Assembly (NCBI GenBank): GCA_022113835.1
Contig: JAILWY010000006.1
Location: 4,650,001 to 4,714,000 of the forward strand
Direction: 5' to 3'
Origin: Atopsyche davidsoni
Lineage: Eukaryota > Arthropoda > Insecta > Trichoptera > Hydrobiosidae
Length of the DNA stretch: 64,000 nucleotides
Shown one piece after another: positions 24,451 through 36,802 of this stretch. The position numbers were made by a program, and so were the translations under genes. The notes under the pieces were generated by a model. That model was given only the letters and a program-made list of their open reading frames with translations, made no database searches and was not told where the DNA came from. Each line of letters starts with the position of its first letter. Position 1 is the first letter of the stretch.

Positions 24451-27400
24451 CAACCGTCACGCAAAATGTCTTCTAATTTTAGAAATAAAAGTGAGGCATG
24501 CTATCCGAAAACTTTGCACGGTTCTTATTGCGCCAGTTTCGATTTACTGCGGTGTATTATTTTTATTACGATGCTTAAATTCCTTTTTGAATATAAGAAG
24601 TTTTATAATTGTTGTTTTTAGGCAAAATTCTACAGATCCCGAAGAAAATATTTATAAATTTTACTGTATTGTTTTAATTTTTAGCAATCGTTTTCCTGTT
24701 GGATCTTGTAAATTGGTTCATCTATTATATTTGTTGTATATTATAATTTGATCTGTATTTTTAAGCTACGGTTAGAATTGATTGTAACCCCTTAAAGTTG
24801 ATTTGCTATTTCGCCACTTTTTTATGCATAAATTATGTAATTCACATATATCAGCATACAAAAATTCGTTCGTATACATTTAATGAAGATTGAGATTACT
24901 TAAAACCATCGCCATCGAATATAATTAAGTCATTTAATCGCCTATCATACATCAAATGGGAAGTCATTTAAAATGTCGTCATATTTAGTAACAATTACAT
25001 CCACAAGCCATATGTTTAATATTGCATAATTTTGTTTTGATTGCTTTTGAATATACGTAATTACACTTTTACCGACTTTTTTATTAAATCGATAACACTT
25101 GAATTTATAAATAAAATCGAGTTGATTTGGTTTTCTTTCTATTTGAATTAAAAGCCGATGTCGTGATTCACTGCTTAATCGGCCATTTTGTTTGTGGCGC
25201 ACACGTTGCATATGGAATCGATTTTGAATCAATTTACATGAATAAACTGTAAGTTGCCTTTCCCTATCCAGGGACTCTTAAGCTTTCATCAAAAGTAATA
25301 TATCGAGAGATATCTTACTGTTCCTAATACAAATCTAAAAAAATATATATTCACTATTAATAATTGGTCTTACCATTTTTTTTTAATTGAAGATTCTCTA
25401 GAATAGTCCGATACTACTGTGAATTGTTCACTATGATTCTAAAAGCTTGATAACGCTTTAAAACATAATGATGATTCACGGCGCTGGGATATGTTGAATC
25501 ATGCGAAGCTTTTTCTCAACATTTGACTTAATTAACTAAAACTTAAGCGTAAAAATCATCTAAATTACTACGTTATAGTAAATTGCAAAACTCCTAAAAA
25601 ATTGTATGCACGCCAGCACCTAAGCATGACTGGGCATATAAAAGCTCTATAGTTCTGAATCTCTGGTATACGTGAGCTTTCACGATAACCGTGGATCTTA
25701 TAATTATTTTATATATATTCGATTTGTCATCCATCTACTCTGTATTCCTGGTTGGGGTCGACATGTTTTAATGGCTACCTAAATAACCCTCATGGTTCTG
25801 TAATAGATTCCAGTTACTTTAATGCGCATTCACATGTCGGGAAGACGGATAAGGGTCTTACTTAACGGGAAATATTTTGTGTAAGCGCAGGAAAGAAAGT
25901 TTGTTACGATGGCATGGAATCTTTATTACTTATTATATTAAATTTACTATGAAATCTTTGGTTATAAATAATCTAAATAGTGTTATGGAAATCTCCATGC
26001 ATTTTGTTAACGCGTGTTTTAACGCTCTTATGAATGATTTATAGACGAACACGTGTCAAAATGTACTTTTCAGACCAAAATATTTTTAAGATTTTGTTGT
26101 TTAATTTATTTTTTATTTATTATTAAATTAAGTTTTTTCGTTAAATCTGTTTGTGAATGATATACGTTAATTGTGCTTAGTCAAAAAAATAATTATAATA
26201 AAAGAATAATAAATTATATATACAGATATTTATGTATCCAAAAATTTTAAATATTTTTCGTTAATCATTTATAGTAAACAATTTTTTTATTTATCAAATT
26301 TTGTAACCCCTTAAAAAGTTATTAGTTTATTCATAATTTCTTTTATATATATAACTTGTCAATTTTTTCGTTCGTCATTATTTCTGTTCATAAAGCTTAT
26401 TGCTAGTAAAATTTAAAAAAATATATATTAATCTAATATGATACAAGAACATTTGGTGAGGTCTCGCATGATCGTTGGGTCTTCTTATTTATTTTTATCA
26501 AAATAATAAAACGTAATTTACGACTAGATTGCAAAACAGTTCATCAAACTTTAAACCGTGTTTTCAAATAAAATTTGTCTCATGTGAATCGAGCCAAATC
26601 AGCGAATCCTTAACAGCAAACTTCTCAATTTATTAACATATTAAAATTCTTTTACTAGCAGCCTTTGTTGTTTCAAAGATTCAGATAGACAAACCTTGTG
26701 AAGTTACTGCCAAGTATTCGTGGCATCCTGCGGCGATATCAACAGGAGCCCCACAATTCAGGTTAAGTAAATCACAGTTCTATAACTGTTTTGGATATAA
26801 AAATAACCATAACATGCTAGCTAAGCCTCGGATGTTTTGGGCAATCCCACGAGTCCCATTCTTCCCGAGACACTGAGGAGCTTCGGCCTTATTTATGGAC
26901 TGCGGCCATTAGGTTTATTTGAATAATCCTCGCTCTCCGGCGTGGATCGGAATGGAGACCAGCGTTAAGGATATCGTTGGTTAGTTCCTTATGCCTTATA
27001 AGAAAACAGGTTCATACCACGCATTACTGGAAGCTCAGAAAGCACCACTCCTGCAATGCGTTTGATATATTTTATAAATGTTTTGTATTGTCTATTTTGA
27101 TTTCACCTTGACATTTGTAAAATTCTAGTCTGTTGGTATCTGCCTTATTATGAAGTTTGATTATTGAATTCCATTTTTTTACCTTTCCGTATTTATTACA
27201 AAACAATTTTTTCATCGCTAGAGCTGTAAATTCTAGGATATTATCAACAAATATATCTTACGTTGACCAATTATTCCAAATCAGGAGATACAGGAGATAA
27301 AATCCAAACTATTCACCACGAATTTCTCGGGACTACAAACATACTTTGCTCTGGTATTTTTTTTGTTAAAACTAACATGGCATGTATTCTGGTTTAGGCG

Positions 27401-30400
27401 CTAGTTCGGTCAACTTCGTTTTTCTGATTCTTTTGAGGGATTTGAACTGTTTGCTTTCCTGATGTTTTGAAAATTTTAAAATCCTTAAATGTTTCTAAGA
27501 AATTAGTCGCGGCTTCAGTAATGCACAGAGATACCTGTGCTGCTGTTCACGCTGGTATATAATTAAATAAATTGTATATATTGACGGGCTATGATTAAGA
27601 TTTCTAAACACCGTGTATTTTATATAATAATCACCTTGAATGGAACCCCATTGTTCCCTGCGGCGTTATATTTCTTGTTTTACATACAATGTCTGTTTCT
27701 TCGACTACATTGGTCTGCCATGTGCGCTAGGGGTTTGCCGGACCAGCCCCATGGGATTTAGCCTCTGGCTACGGTAGTAGGACGAGCGTTGTATTGTTAC
27801 CATGTAAATCTATGTAATAACCAATTCATGGTAACGCCTTGTAAAAACCTACGTCATTTACGAATAAATTAATCGTAAGTTATGCCACATTAAAAATACT
27901 ATTACATGCTTTTGAATGGAAGAAAATATGAAGGCGCGTCTTTCTAACCTGTACTGTTAAATTATAAAGTAATTTAACGAATTATGTTTATTCAAATTAA
28001 TTTTAATAGTCTCATAAATACAATATCATGTATAGGTGGGAATATATTATATATAAAGATATAATCAATTTAGATATATAAATATTACTTACCAGCTATA
28101 TTCAGTATTTTTTAAATAATGTTTATTTTCATCTGTACGTAAAAAAATATTTAAATAAGATTATTCCATATTCGATTCAACAACAAGAAAAATATCTGTT
28201 TGATCTCCGTCCTGACAGGCGAATTTTTGACTCAATAATAAATCTCAGCCTTATTCCATTTTGTCAACCTTTATTTAATATAACATGTTGTGTTGGTTGG
28301 TATATGTTTGGAAAAATATAGTATTGCTTTTTAATTAATATATAATGTCATATTTAATAACGAAATTATATATCAAAATGGTGGTGGAAATATAAAAATA
28401 AGATTTAATAAAATAAATGCTTTTTTCGATTTGGTCCCCCAGTCGTGGGGCATTTATTGCAGGATATCTTTTATTACTGTCGTGTATATTTAAATAAATA
28501 TTAATATTTTATCATGTTGTCTTTTTATTACAATATTAACTCTCATAAATTTAATCAGTGGCTATCTTATTCAAAATTAAGTAATGAGTTATACGTCCGG
28601 TTACAACGACAAGCCGTCACGCTGAAAATCATATAATGATCATAATATATTTTTATTTTTAGATTTGACTTTAATGATCATTGATACTTCTACCATAGAT
28701 GGTATAATAAATGCAGCAATGTCTTTATATTTAATTACAAACCATTATTACATACCACTCAGTTGCATTTAATGCAGAATACTTTTATTAATAATAAATT
28801 TGTAATACTGATTTATCAAACATAAATGAATATTCTAAAATTACCAATTCATTTAGAAATAAGCATGTAAAGCTACTTAGAGCTCGGATACTTACAGATA
28901 ATCGGCTAGCTGTTAAATTTATTGAATATATAAGAATCTGCAGTTATATATATATTTTAACTATGGTAAAAAGACACTTGATATTTATTTGTAAATAAAT
29001 ATTTGTACAAACTTTCGATATGTAATGAAAGATCTTCGAAAGATCCGAATCCAATTATCAAGATTCATAACGTGGATCGACGCACTGTTCAGTATACTAT
29101 ATCACATTTAGTTTTTTTGATATCTTTTTTACTGTGTGATTTTTGTGAAGATATATTTTCCAAGACGGTTGCTTGACATAATGTATCAATCAGCCGACCA
29201 TTACACGGGCTCCGTTCTCCATTTGCAAATGTCTCATTGTGACGTCACAACCGCAGCTTAGACCGTTCCAGTGTCGGTAACCTCAGTTTTTTGGTTCCAT
29301 TGTTTGTTCGTGAGATTGATTATAGGCTCGGATGCAAAAAAACTCCCTACACTGCTCCGTATTTGAATAATCAGTTATTAAACACAATAATTATATCATC
29401 GCACGCTGTTCAGATTTTTTACTGTTTCACGTACCTATTTTTAAAAAAAAAATTCCTACCTTATATGGTTCAGTTATTTCACTGTGTTTAACGTTGTTTC
29501 GATAATAGCGGCAGATTTTACTTAATAGTTTAAGAAGTGCTTACAGAAATAATGATGGATCCTGTTCTAAGTACACATACGTGCTTTGATGAATTACAAG
29601 AATAGCTTTTGGTACATTTGAGGACATGTGGCTTCAGCAGGATGGTGAAACCAGACACACTTCGCGCAACAATTGAAATATGAGAAAAATTCCTAATCGT
29701 GTCTGATTTGGCAACCGAAATCGTGCGATATGAAAGCAAACAATTCTTTTCTGATGAGTATAGGTTTTGGAAAGATTAAAAACATATTACTGGAAATTTA
29801 TTAGGTTAATACATACTCACCAAAATATGTGTTAAAAAAATACTAACGACAATATTATCTCGATATTGGTTACATGTCAGCAAAGCTTCATTAAATTTTT
29901 TATCAAATATGTGTACTTTTAAGTGAGTTTTTTTTATTTAAGATTCTGAATTGATGTCTTGATTAACTACGGTATGTACCATTTTATAAGAATGAAAATT
30001 TTCAAAAATCATTAAAAATAATGTGCATTCGTCGATGTAAAAAAGTAGACTTAAACTAGATGCACAAATACTTATTATGTTCCATTAAATATGGCATTCT
30101 TTACCGTACTCGTGTCAACACAAATAATTGCAATTTTTGTAGATGCACCAGATTTTTTGTTTTAGACCATTTACGTAAAACTTTCAACTTTCAAATAATT
30201 TGAAAGGGAAACTGTGTTACTTCAACCTCAATAATTCATCGTAAAATTTGACTCCAAAGGTATTTTCGTTATGAAACTAAAGATGGTAGTTTTTTCTCAG
30301 ACTTTGACCTCATCGGGCGCTCTAAAAATTCTCAATGATTACATCGTAAAATTTACGACATGCATTTCCGGAGCCTTGTGGTTACTCACTGGATAATCTT

Positions 30401-30512
30401 TAAGATTCTTCGAGACTATTTATAGTCTATTATCATAGCAATATACGCAATAAAAGTGATACTTTACTATTAATATCAATCCAATACAAAAGACCCAAAA
30501 CTATTCACCCAT
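24451..30512. other. AT-rich non-coding stretch
   Basis: No gene recognised. A moderately GC-rich patch lies at 26830-26960 and a full CRE palindrome (TGACGTCA) at 29240-29247. The rest is AT-rich with homopolymer runs. Confidence 0.5.
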
Positions 30513-30629
30513 GCCATATACCTGAATGCCTTCCGTCTTTTATATTTGAACATAAATATCAAATTTTATGTTGATATACCTTGATTTTATTTATTTTATA
30601 ATATAATATATATTATACCACCGTTAATG

Positions 30630-30686
<57 letters not shown>

Positions 30687-30804
30687 TGCCATATACCTGA
30701 ATGCCTTCCGTCTTTTATATTTGAACATAAATATCAAATTTTATGTTGATGTGCCTTGATTTTATTTATTTTATAATATAATATATATTATACCACCGTT
30801 AATG

Positions 30805-30856
<52 letters not shown>

Positions 30857-30860
30857 TTTT
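30513..30860. repeat. Tandem duplication (175-bp period) with TA and poly-T tracts
   Basis: The unit beginning GCCATATACCTGAATGCC at 30513 starts again at 30688. Over the first ~115 bases of non-microsatellite sequence the copies differ at only two positions (GATATACC versus GATGTGCC). Each unit ends in a (TA)n tract, with T18 after the first and a shorter T run after the second. The identity indicates a recent duplication. Confidence 0.95.
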
Positions 30861-32660
30861 TTTTTTTAATATATATACCGTCATTATAATTATTATTAAG
30901 GTTGTGTCCTTATATATTACTGATGAATGAATACTCCGACAACCGTTCTAATACTAACCAAAGACAATCAAAATGTTAAATCATAAAATCGTATAAAATA
31001 TAAAAAGTGAATGTCTTGATACTTGTTTTTGGGAGTTAAGGGTTGTCATGACCACTTCCCTCATATTGGCTATTGAACTATGCACAACCCTATTTATTAA
31101 CTTAAGTAAATACTGGTATTTAATGATTATTATTATATAAGTTAAGTTCATTCGTTGACTTTTTAGCATGTATAAGGGTTGATCCTATCTATAGGAAAAT
31201 GTGGGTTGATAACGGTTAACATATGGTTTTGGTGATTTCTATTTCCGGGCGAGCTCTATAACATTATTTTTTGCATCGCAGTTATGTCTATGATTAAAGT
31301 TCCGAAATGATTTTTATTGAATAGCTCAATTATAGGTTTTTTGCACCTTCGGATCGGCCGTACCTGCTCCGCTTGCACGTCAGTGTGTGATAACACCTGG
31401 TGTGTCGGGCAATCTGAATTATTTCGACAAACCGCTACGCAAAAAATTGACTCACTGTTGATACCGTTTTATATTTTATCTGGTATCATATTGCAACTTG
31501 CCACACAGAACAAGAACATTGCCCGCTTTATTGCATTTATTTAGTGCAAAATGGAAATAAATAAATAAAATCGCACAATAGAATAGTGGTAGACTATAAC
31601 TGTAACAAATATTGCAATAATATTCCTGGCGTTGAATAAACGGTTCGCATGTTAAAAGTAGTCAGTTTAAATTTTAATACACTTTGTGAATGTGTGGTAC
31701 TTCAATAAAATGGTATTTATGCAATGCTTAAATTGATAAAATAATTAAACAAAATATCCGTCAATGCAGTTATTTACCGCAACATTTTTTCCCTCGTTTA
31801 AAATCAAAGTGATTAATTTTGTTTCATATTGGTGGTTTTTTGTTCAGTTTACACACGCGCTGGTACTGAATACATTTTTTTTTTCTAATCACCAAGCACC
31901 ATTCCATACTGTGCGTTGCAATCACAAAGGCAGATTATTACACGACCGAAGTTTAATTTCCTATATATTCTGCTACTCCGGCTATCATCCATCATCCTGC
32001 ATTAACATTCACGTAGCTACACGGTGTTTACAATGCGCTGTATCGGTTCCAAGTGCAGTTATCTAATTTCCTCAGTGGCCCCGCGCTCCCGCCGAGTCAT
32101 CAATCATCATCATTTCGGAACAGCCTGTGGTCTCGGCTACTATTTATAGTGCACTCACGAGATAAGACTTGCCACATTTAGTGAGTTTCACTCGCTTAAT
32201 TTGCCATAACTTAAATAATATTCGTTATTTATTTTTCATTTAGAGCTACTGTAATATAAATTAGTTTTCAATAGTATGTTTTTACAGTACATATTTATTG
32301 AAATTATAAATAACCACGTGGTAAATTCTTTGGTATCAAATACATCAAACTGTTTAGTAGACCGATCAGGTTAACTGTGATCAATTCTTAAAAAGTGTTT
32401 TATAAAAAAAATTAATGAAAAGCGAAAGTGCTGACCAATTTTTTTTGTCATTTTATAGCTGTTTGTGCATATATTTTTTTAAAAAGTGTTAATACAACTG
32501 CAAGGTTTGTCAGAGGATCGACTCGACCCAACTATAGAAATAAAAGTTCAATATAAAGGAATAGTCATCAAAAAACTCCGACATGTCATTTTTTTTTTTT
32601 TAAATTGTGGATTTTTATTATTATTTACAATGTTGCTGTTATCCGGTTGTATGTTGTTTA
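30861..32660. other. AT-rich non-coding stretch
   Basis: No gene recognised. Frames of 62 to 100 codons (for example 31764-32066) have no domain. A slightly GC-rich patch spans 32070-32140. Confidence 0.5.
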
Positions 32661-32666
32661 AGCTAT

Positions 32667-32748
32667 CCGGTCGTCTTAATGGCGCTTTAAACCACCCGTA
32701 AATCAGACTGATTTACGGGTGGTTTAAATGACCAATTAGTAATACCGG
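32667..32748. repeat. Long hairpin: 20-bp perfect stem extended by an imperfect lower stem
   Basis: TTTAAACCACCCGTAAATCA (32686-32705) is exactly complementary to 32709-32728 with loop GAC. Below it the flanks continue to pair imperfectly, down to CCGG at 32667-32670 facing CCGG at 32745-32748. The 3-nt loop is small for a pre-miRNA. It may be a foldback MITE, a palindromic duplication or a structured RNA. Confidence 0.75.
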
Positions 32749-35700
32749 TCAAGTTTCCTGTCAAGAAAATTTTAATCATGAATTCGCTATCTCATTGTTC
32801 GCTATTCTCTGCTTTATTCTCAAACATAATGATACAAAAATTGGTTTCGTAAATTCTATCCAACGGTTTTGTCGCGGAGTCCATATTTTCCGTTCACATA
32901 AATTAAATTGGTGCGTCTAAAAAATGTTCACATGTAAAAAGACGTTAGCATGTATTTAAGGTATAAGAATATTAGTACCATTGTTTAACTATTTATTTGT
33001 ATAGCACTTATTTCTTGCGGTACTATCCATTATATTTATTTTTGCAATACATCAACATCTTTTCGTCCAAACATACCGTGCTCACATCGTGTATGCACTG
33101 TAATAAACACATGGAAAAATATTCGAAGATAGCCTGCGGGCCTCCACCGCACGAAATAATACAATCTCCTGGTTTCAATGAAACCGTTTTTATCGCTCGG
33201 GTATGAGATGTTGCCATCACTAAAAAATATTTCCACGTATTTATGAGCAATGATATTATTTCGAATGATGTATCATTTCAAAGGACGTGTTATTATTTTT
33301 TTACGGTACCAACATTTCTACAAGTCCCCCATTAAACATAGCAAAATAATGATTGTTCAGTTTCGGAGAGGAATCCGCGTCTTTGGGGCAGCTCGTGATC
33401 GAGGCGAATGAACAAATAGCGACTAAAAACGCTGAAGAATTTTGTTTTTAAGACGCCATTTTGTCACACTTTTTTCGCTATGACAGTTTTTGTGTAGCGT
33501 CTCTACCGGGGCTACGCACTTTTTTGAGTAATTACAGTCCCTGGTTTGCTTTTTTCAAAATAATTGTAAAATGCGTACTCTTAACGGTTAGAAGAATTTT
33601 CAAACACTAACATATCTTTTATAAAATAAAAAAACGAAAAAATATTAACTTTTGGTCACACTAGAAACTTTTATTGATTTTATCTCCATTTCTTCAGTTA
33701 TTTATCCAAAAATATTAAAATGGAATTCCACCAAGTACTCTCTTGTCAAAAATATTGAATTTTCTAAATAAATTACTAATAAGTGTGTTTGCTAAATATA
33801 TTTTAATACCTCTACGTCATGTGTATTTTCGCCATTGCATAGCAAAAACAACTCGTTAAATCTTGTCCTTAGTATTTTCTTGTTCTCATGCAGAAGCGTT
33901 GTGGTTTTCAATCCAACCGACTGTGTGAAGTGACCCGTCCTCATTTTGAAGTCCGGTCGTCTCTCCGACTTTGGCCTCGGCAAATTTTAATGCGGATATG
34001 GAATTGGATTCGCTACGGAAAATCAAGTTGCATCTATAAGCTCTTTCCTGCTCCTTATTTAACTTAAAGTTAGAACCCTGTAGTTGTAAAAGGTTACATC
34101 ATTATCGTATTGAATCATAATCTGAGCTAGTTTGTGAAATACTCGCATGGGTACCTTATTGCCATATTTGACGGTCTTTATTACTAAACAAGTAGTAAAT
34201 CATTCTCAATTAACTCACGCGTAACTAACAAGACGCAGCCATGGGCCTGGGAAAATTAATTAAATCACTTACACACACTGTTCTATCATTACAAACTGAG
34301 CGTCCCTTTCCGGCGTACTCTACATATGAGTTATCTTATGCTTGTAGACTTCATGCTAAACGTTTTCATGTTGAAAATATAAATAGTACCAATAGAACTA
34401 TAAAGCTTCGTCCACATGAAGACTTAAATATCGTAAGGATCAACCTCCATCCGAGCCTGCTCTTGGTGAATTACTCATTTATAACGGCTACGTTTACAGT
34501 ATCCTCCAATGAACCTTTACGATTTTGCCTCAAAACAAGTATTATTGATGCTTAATCGGGACGCAAGGGAAATCAAAGGCACATAATAATTTATTTTATT
34601 GTAATGGCGATCGGAGTCCGACAATTCTGGGTCATTGTAACTTTTTGTTGGTAGATGTGGCTTTGGTAATATAGTCTCTACATTTTTTTACATGGACATG
34701 AATGAATCTTATTGAAATCGGTTTAAATGTGAACGGAATTTGTTTATATCTTTGAAAGATTTAAATTGATTATTTATGCGATTTTTTTTAGTACATAATT
34801 TATTTGTTTATACAATATAATAGTTAAACAAAGCAATAAAAGTAATCTGTCTACATTTCAACTTACTACTCACTTAAACAATATTAATATAAATGATGGT
34901 TTGATTGGTGAACAGTTGAAATGAACTCCGTTCCTTCGTAAGTGAAGGCCGTGAGCTGCTCGGTAACGCCGACCAGAACTATCTTGTATTTTTAACTCCA
35001 TAGTAAGAACACGCATTAAAGGCTGGTTGATATTAGTACGATAAGAATAAATTCAGATTTACTCTATAGACGAAATGGCTTTTTAACGCCCGCATTAGTC
35101 CGCTGGTTTGGCTAAGCTCTTAGTTGGTGACTAGCAGGAAGCGAGATGATTCAGTCATCACTCCCTTCAATACACATTTTTTTTAAAAATAATATTGATG
35201 ACCAGATTATGATAATTTATGTATTGTCCAACTGACCGGAAACCAGAGGTCCCGGAAGCTCGTTCTGTACATTGTACGCAAGTACCTCGATTGTAACAAC
35301 TGCTTATTATGTAGCTACAGTTTATTAATCCCTTTTTAAGATCAATTTGTATTATTTTTATGTCATAGTATTCAAACACCCTTCCAGCTCAAACCCATGG
35401 AATAGTTTCAAAAACAACGCTTGGAAATATTACTTGTAATTAGTAAGATTTACAGTGTGATAAATCTCATTTGTTAAAACAATTTAATATTTCCAAATAA
35501 AATTCCCTTTTTTATAAAGCTACGCTTCAATATATTTTTTTTGGAACAGCATTATTATAAAATATTTTTTAAATATTATTTTATGTAATTAAATCACGTT
35601 TTTAAGCAATAATTGATAAACTTAAAAATTCCATAATACTATTTTATATAGTTTTACGCAAATGTACATTCATATAAATTTGCAAGTAGTAAATTTAAAA

Positions 35701-35779
35701 AAATAAAAACTGTTGCCGTGTAAGTTTTTATTTATTATCAATTCAAACAACACAACAAAATGGCGTCATCATCCTTGTC
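32749..35779. other. AT-rich non-coding stretch
   Basis: No gene recognised. The longest open frame (34241-34555, 104 codons) shows no motif I know. CpG-richer patches occur at 33360-33420 and 33460-33530, the latter with facing GTAGC/GCTAC. Confidence 0.5.
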
Positions 35780-35920
35780 AAGATTTTTGATTGTTAAATC
35801 CCCCGACATGTGCTCGGATGTCCCATACATGGCCGGAGAGTGCTCGGGACGTGCTGGGCCCCGACAAGCCGCAGCCCCGTCCTACAAGCCACTTCCGGGT
35901 CCTCCTGTTTGTGAGGCAAA
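35780..35920. promoter_or_regulatory. GC-rich patch with repeated GTGCTCGG
   Basis: A compact GC-rich block with GTGCTCGG twice (about 35810 and 35841) and a CCCCGACA motif at both ends of the repeat. Candidate enhancer; no coding frame. Confidence 0.25.
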
Positions 35921-36547
35921 GTGAATCATACACTTTTCCTGTTTAGAAATACTATTACGAGATTGTAATTGTAATTATGGCTGTCTTTGGCGAAGCACGT
36001 GGTTTTAATGTCAGTTTCGATTTAAGTTAGATTAGTTAGCTTGAAAACATTTCTATCGTATTGCGTATTTTAGATGTTTATTACAAATAAACGCGGTCAG
36101 TTGTTTCTCATTAGTTGCATATTATCCTTGCCTTATAAATTCTAATTTTCTCGTTTGGTTTACAATAAAGATCTTAGGAATTAAATTTACGTATGATTCA
36201 AGTACTTTATGTTAATATTTTGTGGACGTTTCGTTATGTGATGAAATGTAACTGCACAACCATTAACAGCTGATCATCACCACCTCACACAAATCAATTA
36301 AATTCATCAACTGTGACTGAAAAAATACAAAAAATCTTCTAAATTTAATACTATATTTTTTGTTAAACTTGATGAATTGAAAACTTCTTTTACATATTAC
36401 TATAATCATTTTTGTTCTTACCCCGTTGACTTTATGTTTGATTTAGAATTGTGTGTATTGAAAGAATTTAAATATTCTATAGACATGTAAAAAGTGAAAG
36501 GTATTATTTTGTATGGTATATTTTTTCATGCATACACGTATTATCTG
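35921..36547. other. AT-rich non-coding stretch upstream of ratchet site 2
   Basis: Nothing recognised. Confidence 0.5.
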
Positions 36548-36585
36548 TAACTAATTTCCTACTTTTTGTTTGTTCCAGGTAAGGC
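36548..36585 (+). promoter_or_regulatory. Candidate recursive (ratchet) splice site 2 (strongest)
   Basis: TAACTAAT, close to the metazoan branch-point consensus (branch A near 36554), is followed by an almost pure pyrimidine tract ending in TTCCAG at 36578 and directly by GTAAGG. Branch-to-acceptor distance is about 24 nt, which is ideal, and no AG intervenes. This is the archetypal zero-length-exon arrangement. The alternative is the acceptor of an ordinary exon, because a long open frame follows. Confidence 0.65.
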
Positions 36586-36802
36586 ACGCTTTCGTAAGAA
36601 TTCGTCAGACGTTACAAAAGAGGTTCGTGAAAAGCTATTTTTTCTTTCGGGTGAATATACTCAGCCCATTTACTTCCAGCAAAATAGAAGGAAACTTTTG
36701 AAAACCTGTCAGTGCTACCGCCACAAAGACTTCAGTTGGGAAACTTCTTTGGCGCTGCTTCGTGTCGAAACGATTTCTTCAGGCGAGGTGTCTCCAGGCT
36801 AA
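36579..36802 (+). CDS. Open frame starting at ratchet site 2: possible cryptic or alternative terminal exon
   Basis: Read from AAG at 36581, in the same register as the open frames after the other two ratchet sites, there are 74 codons before a TAA ending at 36802. The predicted peptide begins KARFRKNSSDVTKEVREKLF, is basic and polar, has no low-complexity bias and matches no family I recognise. A run this long is uncommon in such AT-rich DNA. Internal donor-like sites occur at 36594 (GTAAGA) and 36651 (GTGAAT). No convincing poly(A) signal follows closely. It may be an RS-exon, an alternative terminal exon, or chance. Confidence 0.25.

Noticed and set aside
25955..25965. TCTTTGGTTAT, identical to the first eleven bases of miR-9
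   Set aside because: The remainder differs and there is no hairpin partner in the flanks.
24217..26868. A 15-mer TCCCATTCTTCCCGA at 24217-24231 and again at 26854-26868
   Set aside because: Similarity does not extend beyond the 15 bases, and a few such repeats are expected by chance in 64 kb.
30513..30860. Direct repeats as a CRISPR array
   Set aside because: Two adjacent 175-bp copies with microsatellites, no spacers; the DNA is eukaryotic in character.
36580..36589. TAAGGCACGC, identical to the first ten bases of miR-124
   Set aside because: The match ends there and no complementary arm lies upstream or downstream; it is part of the splice site.
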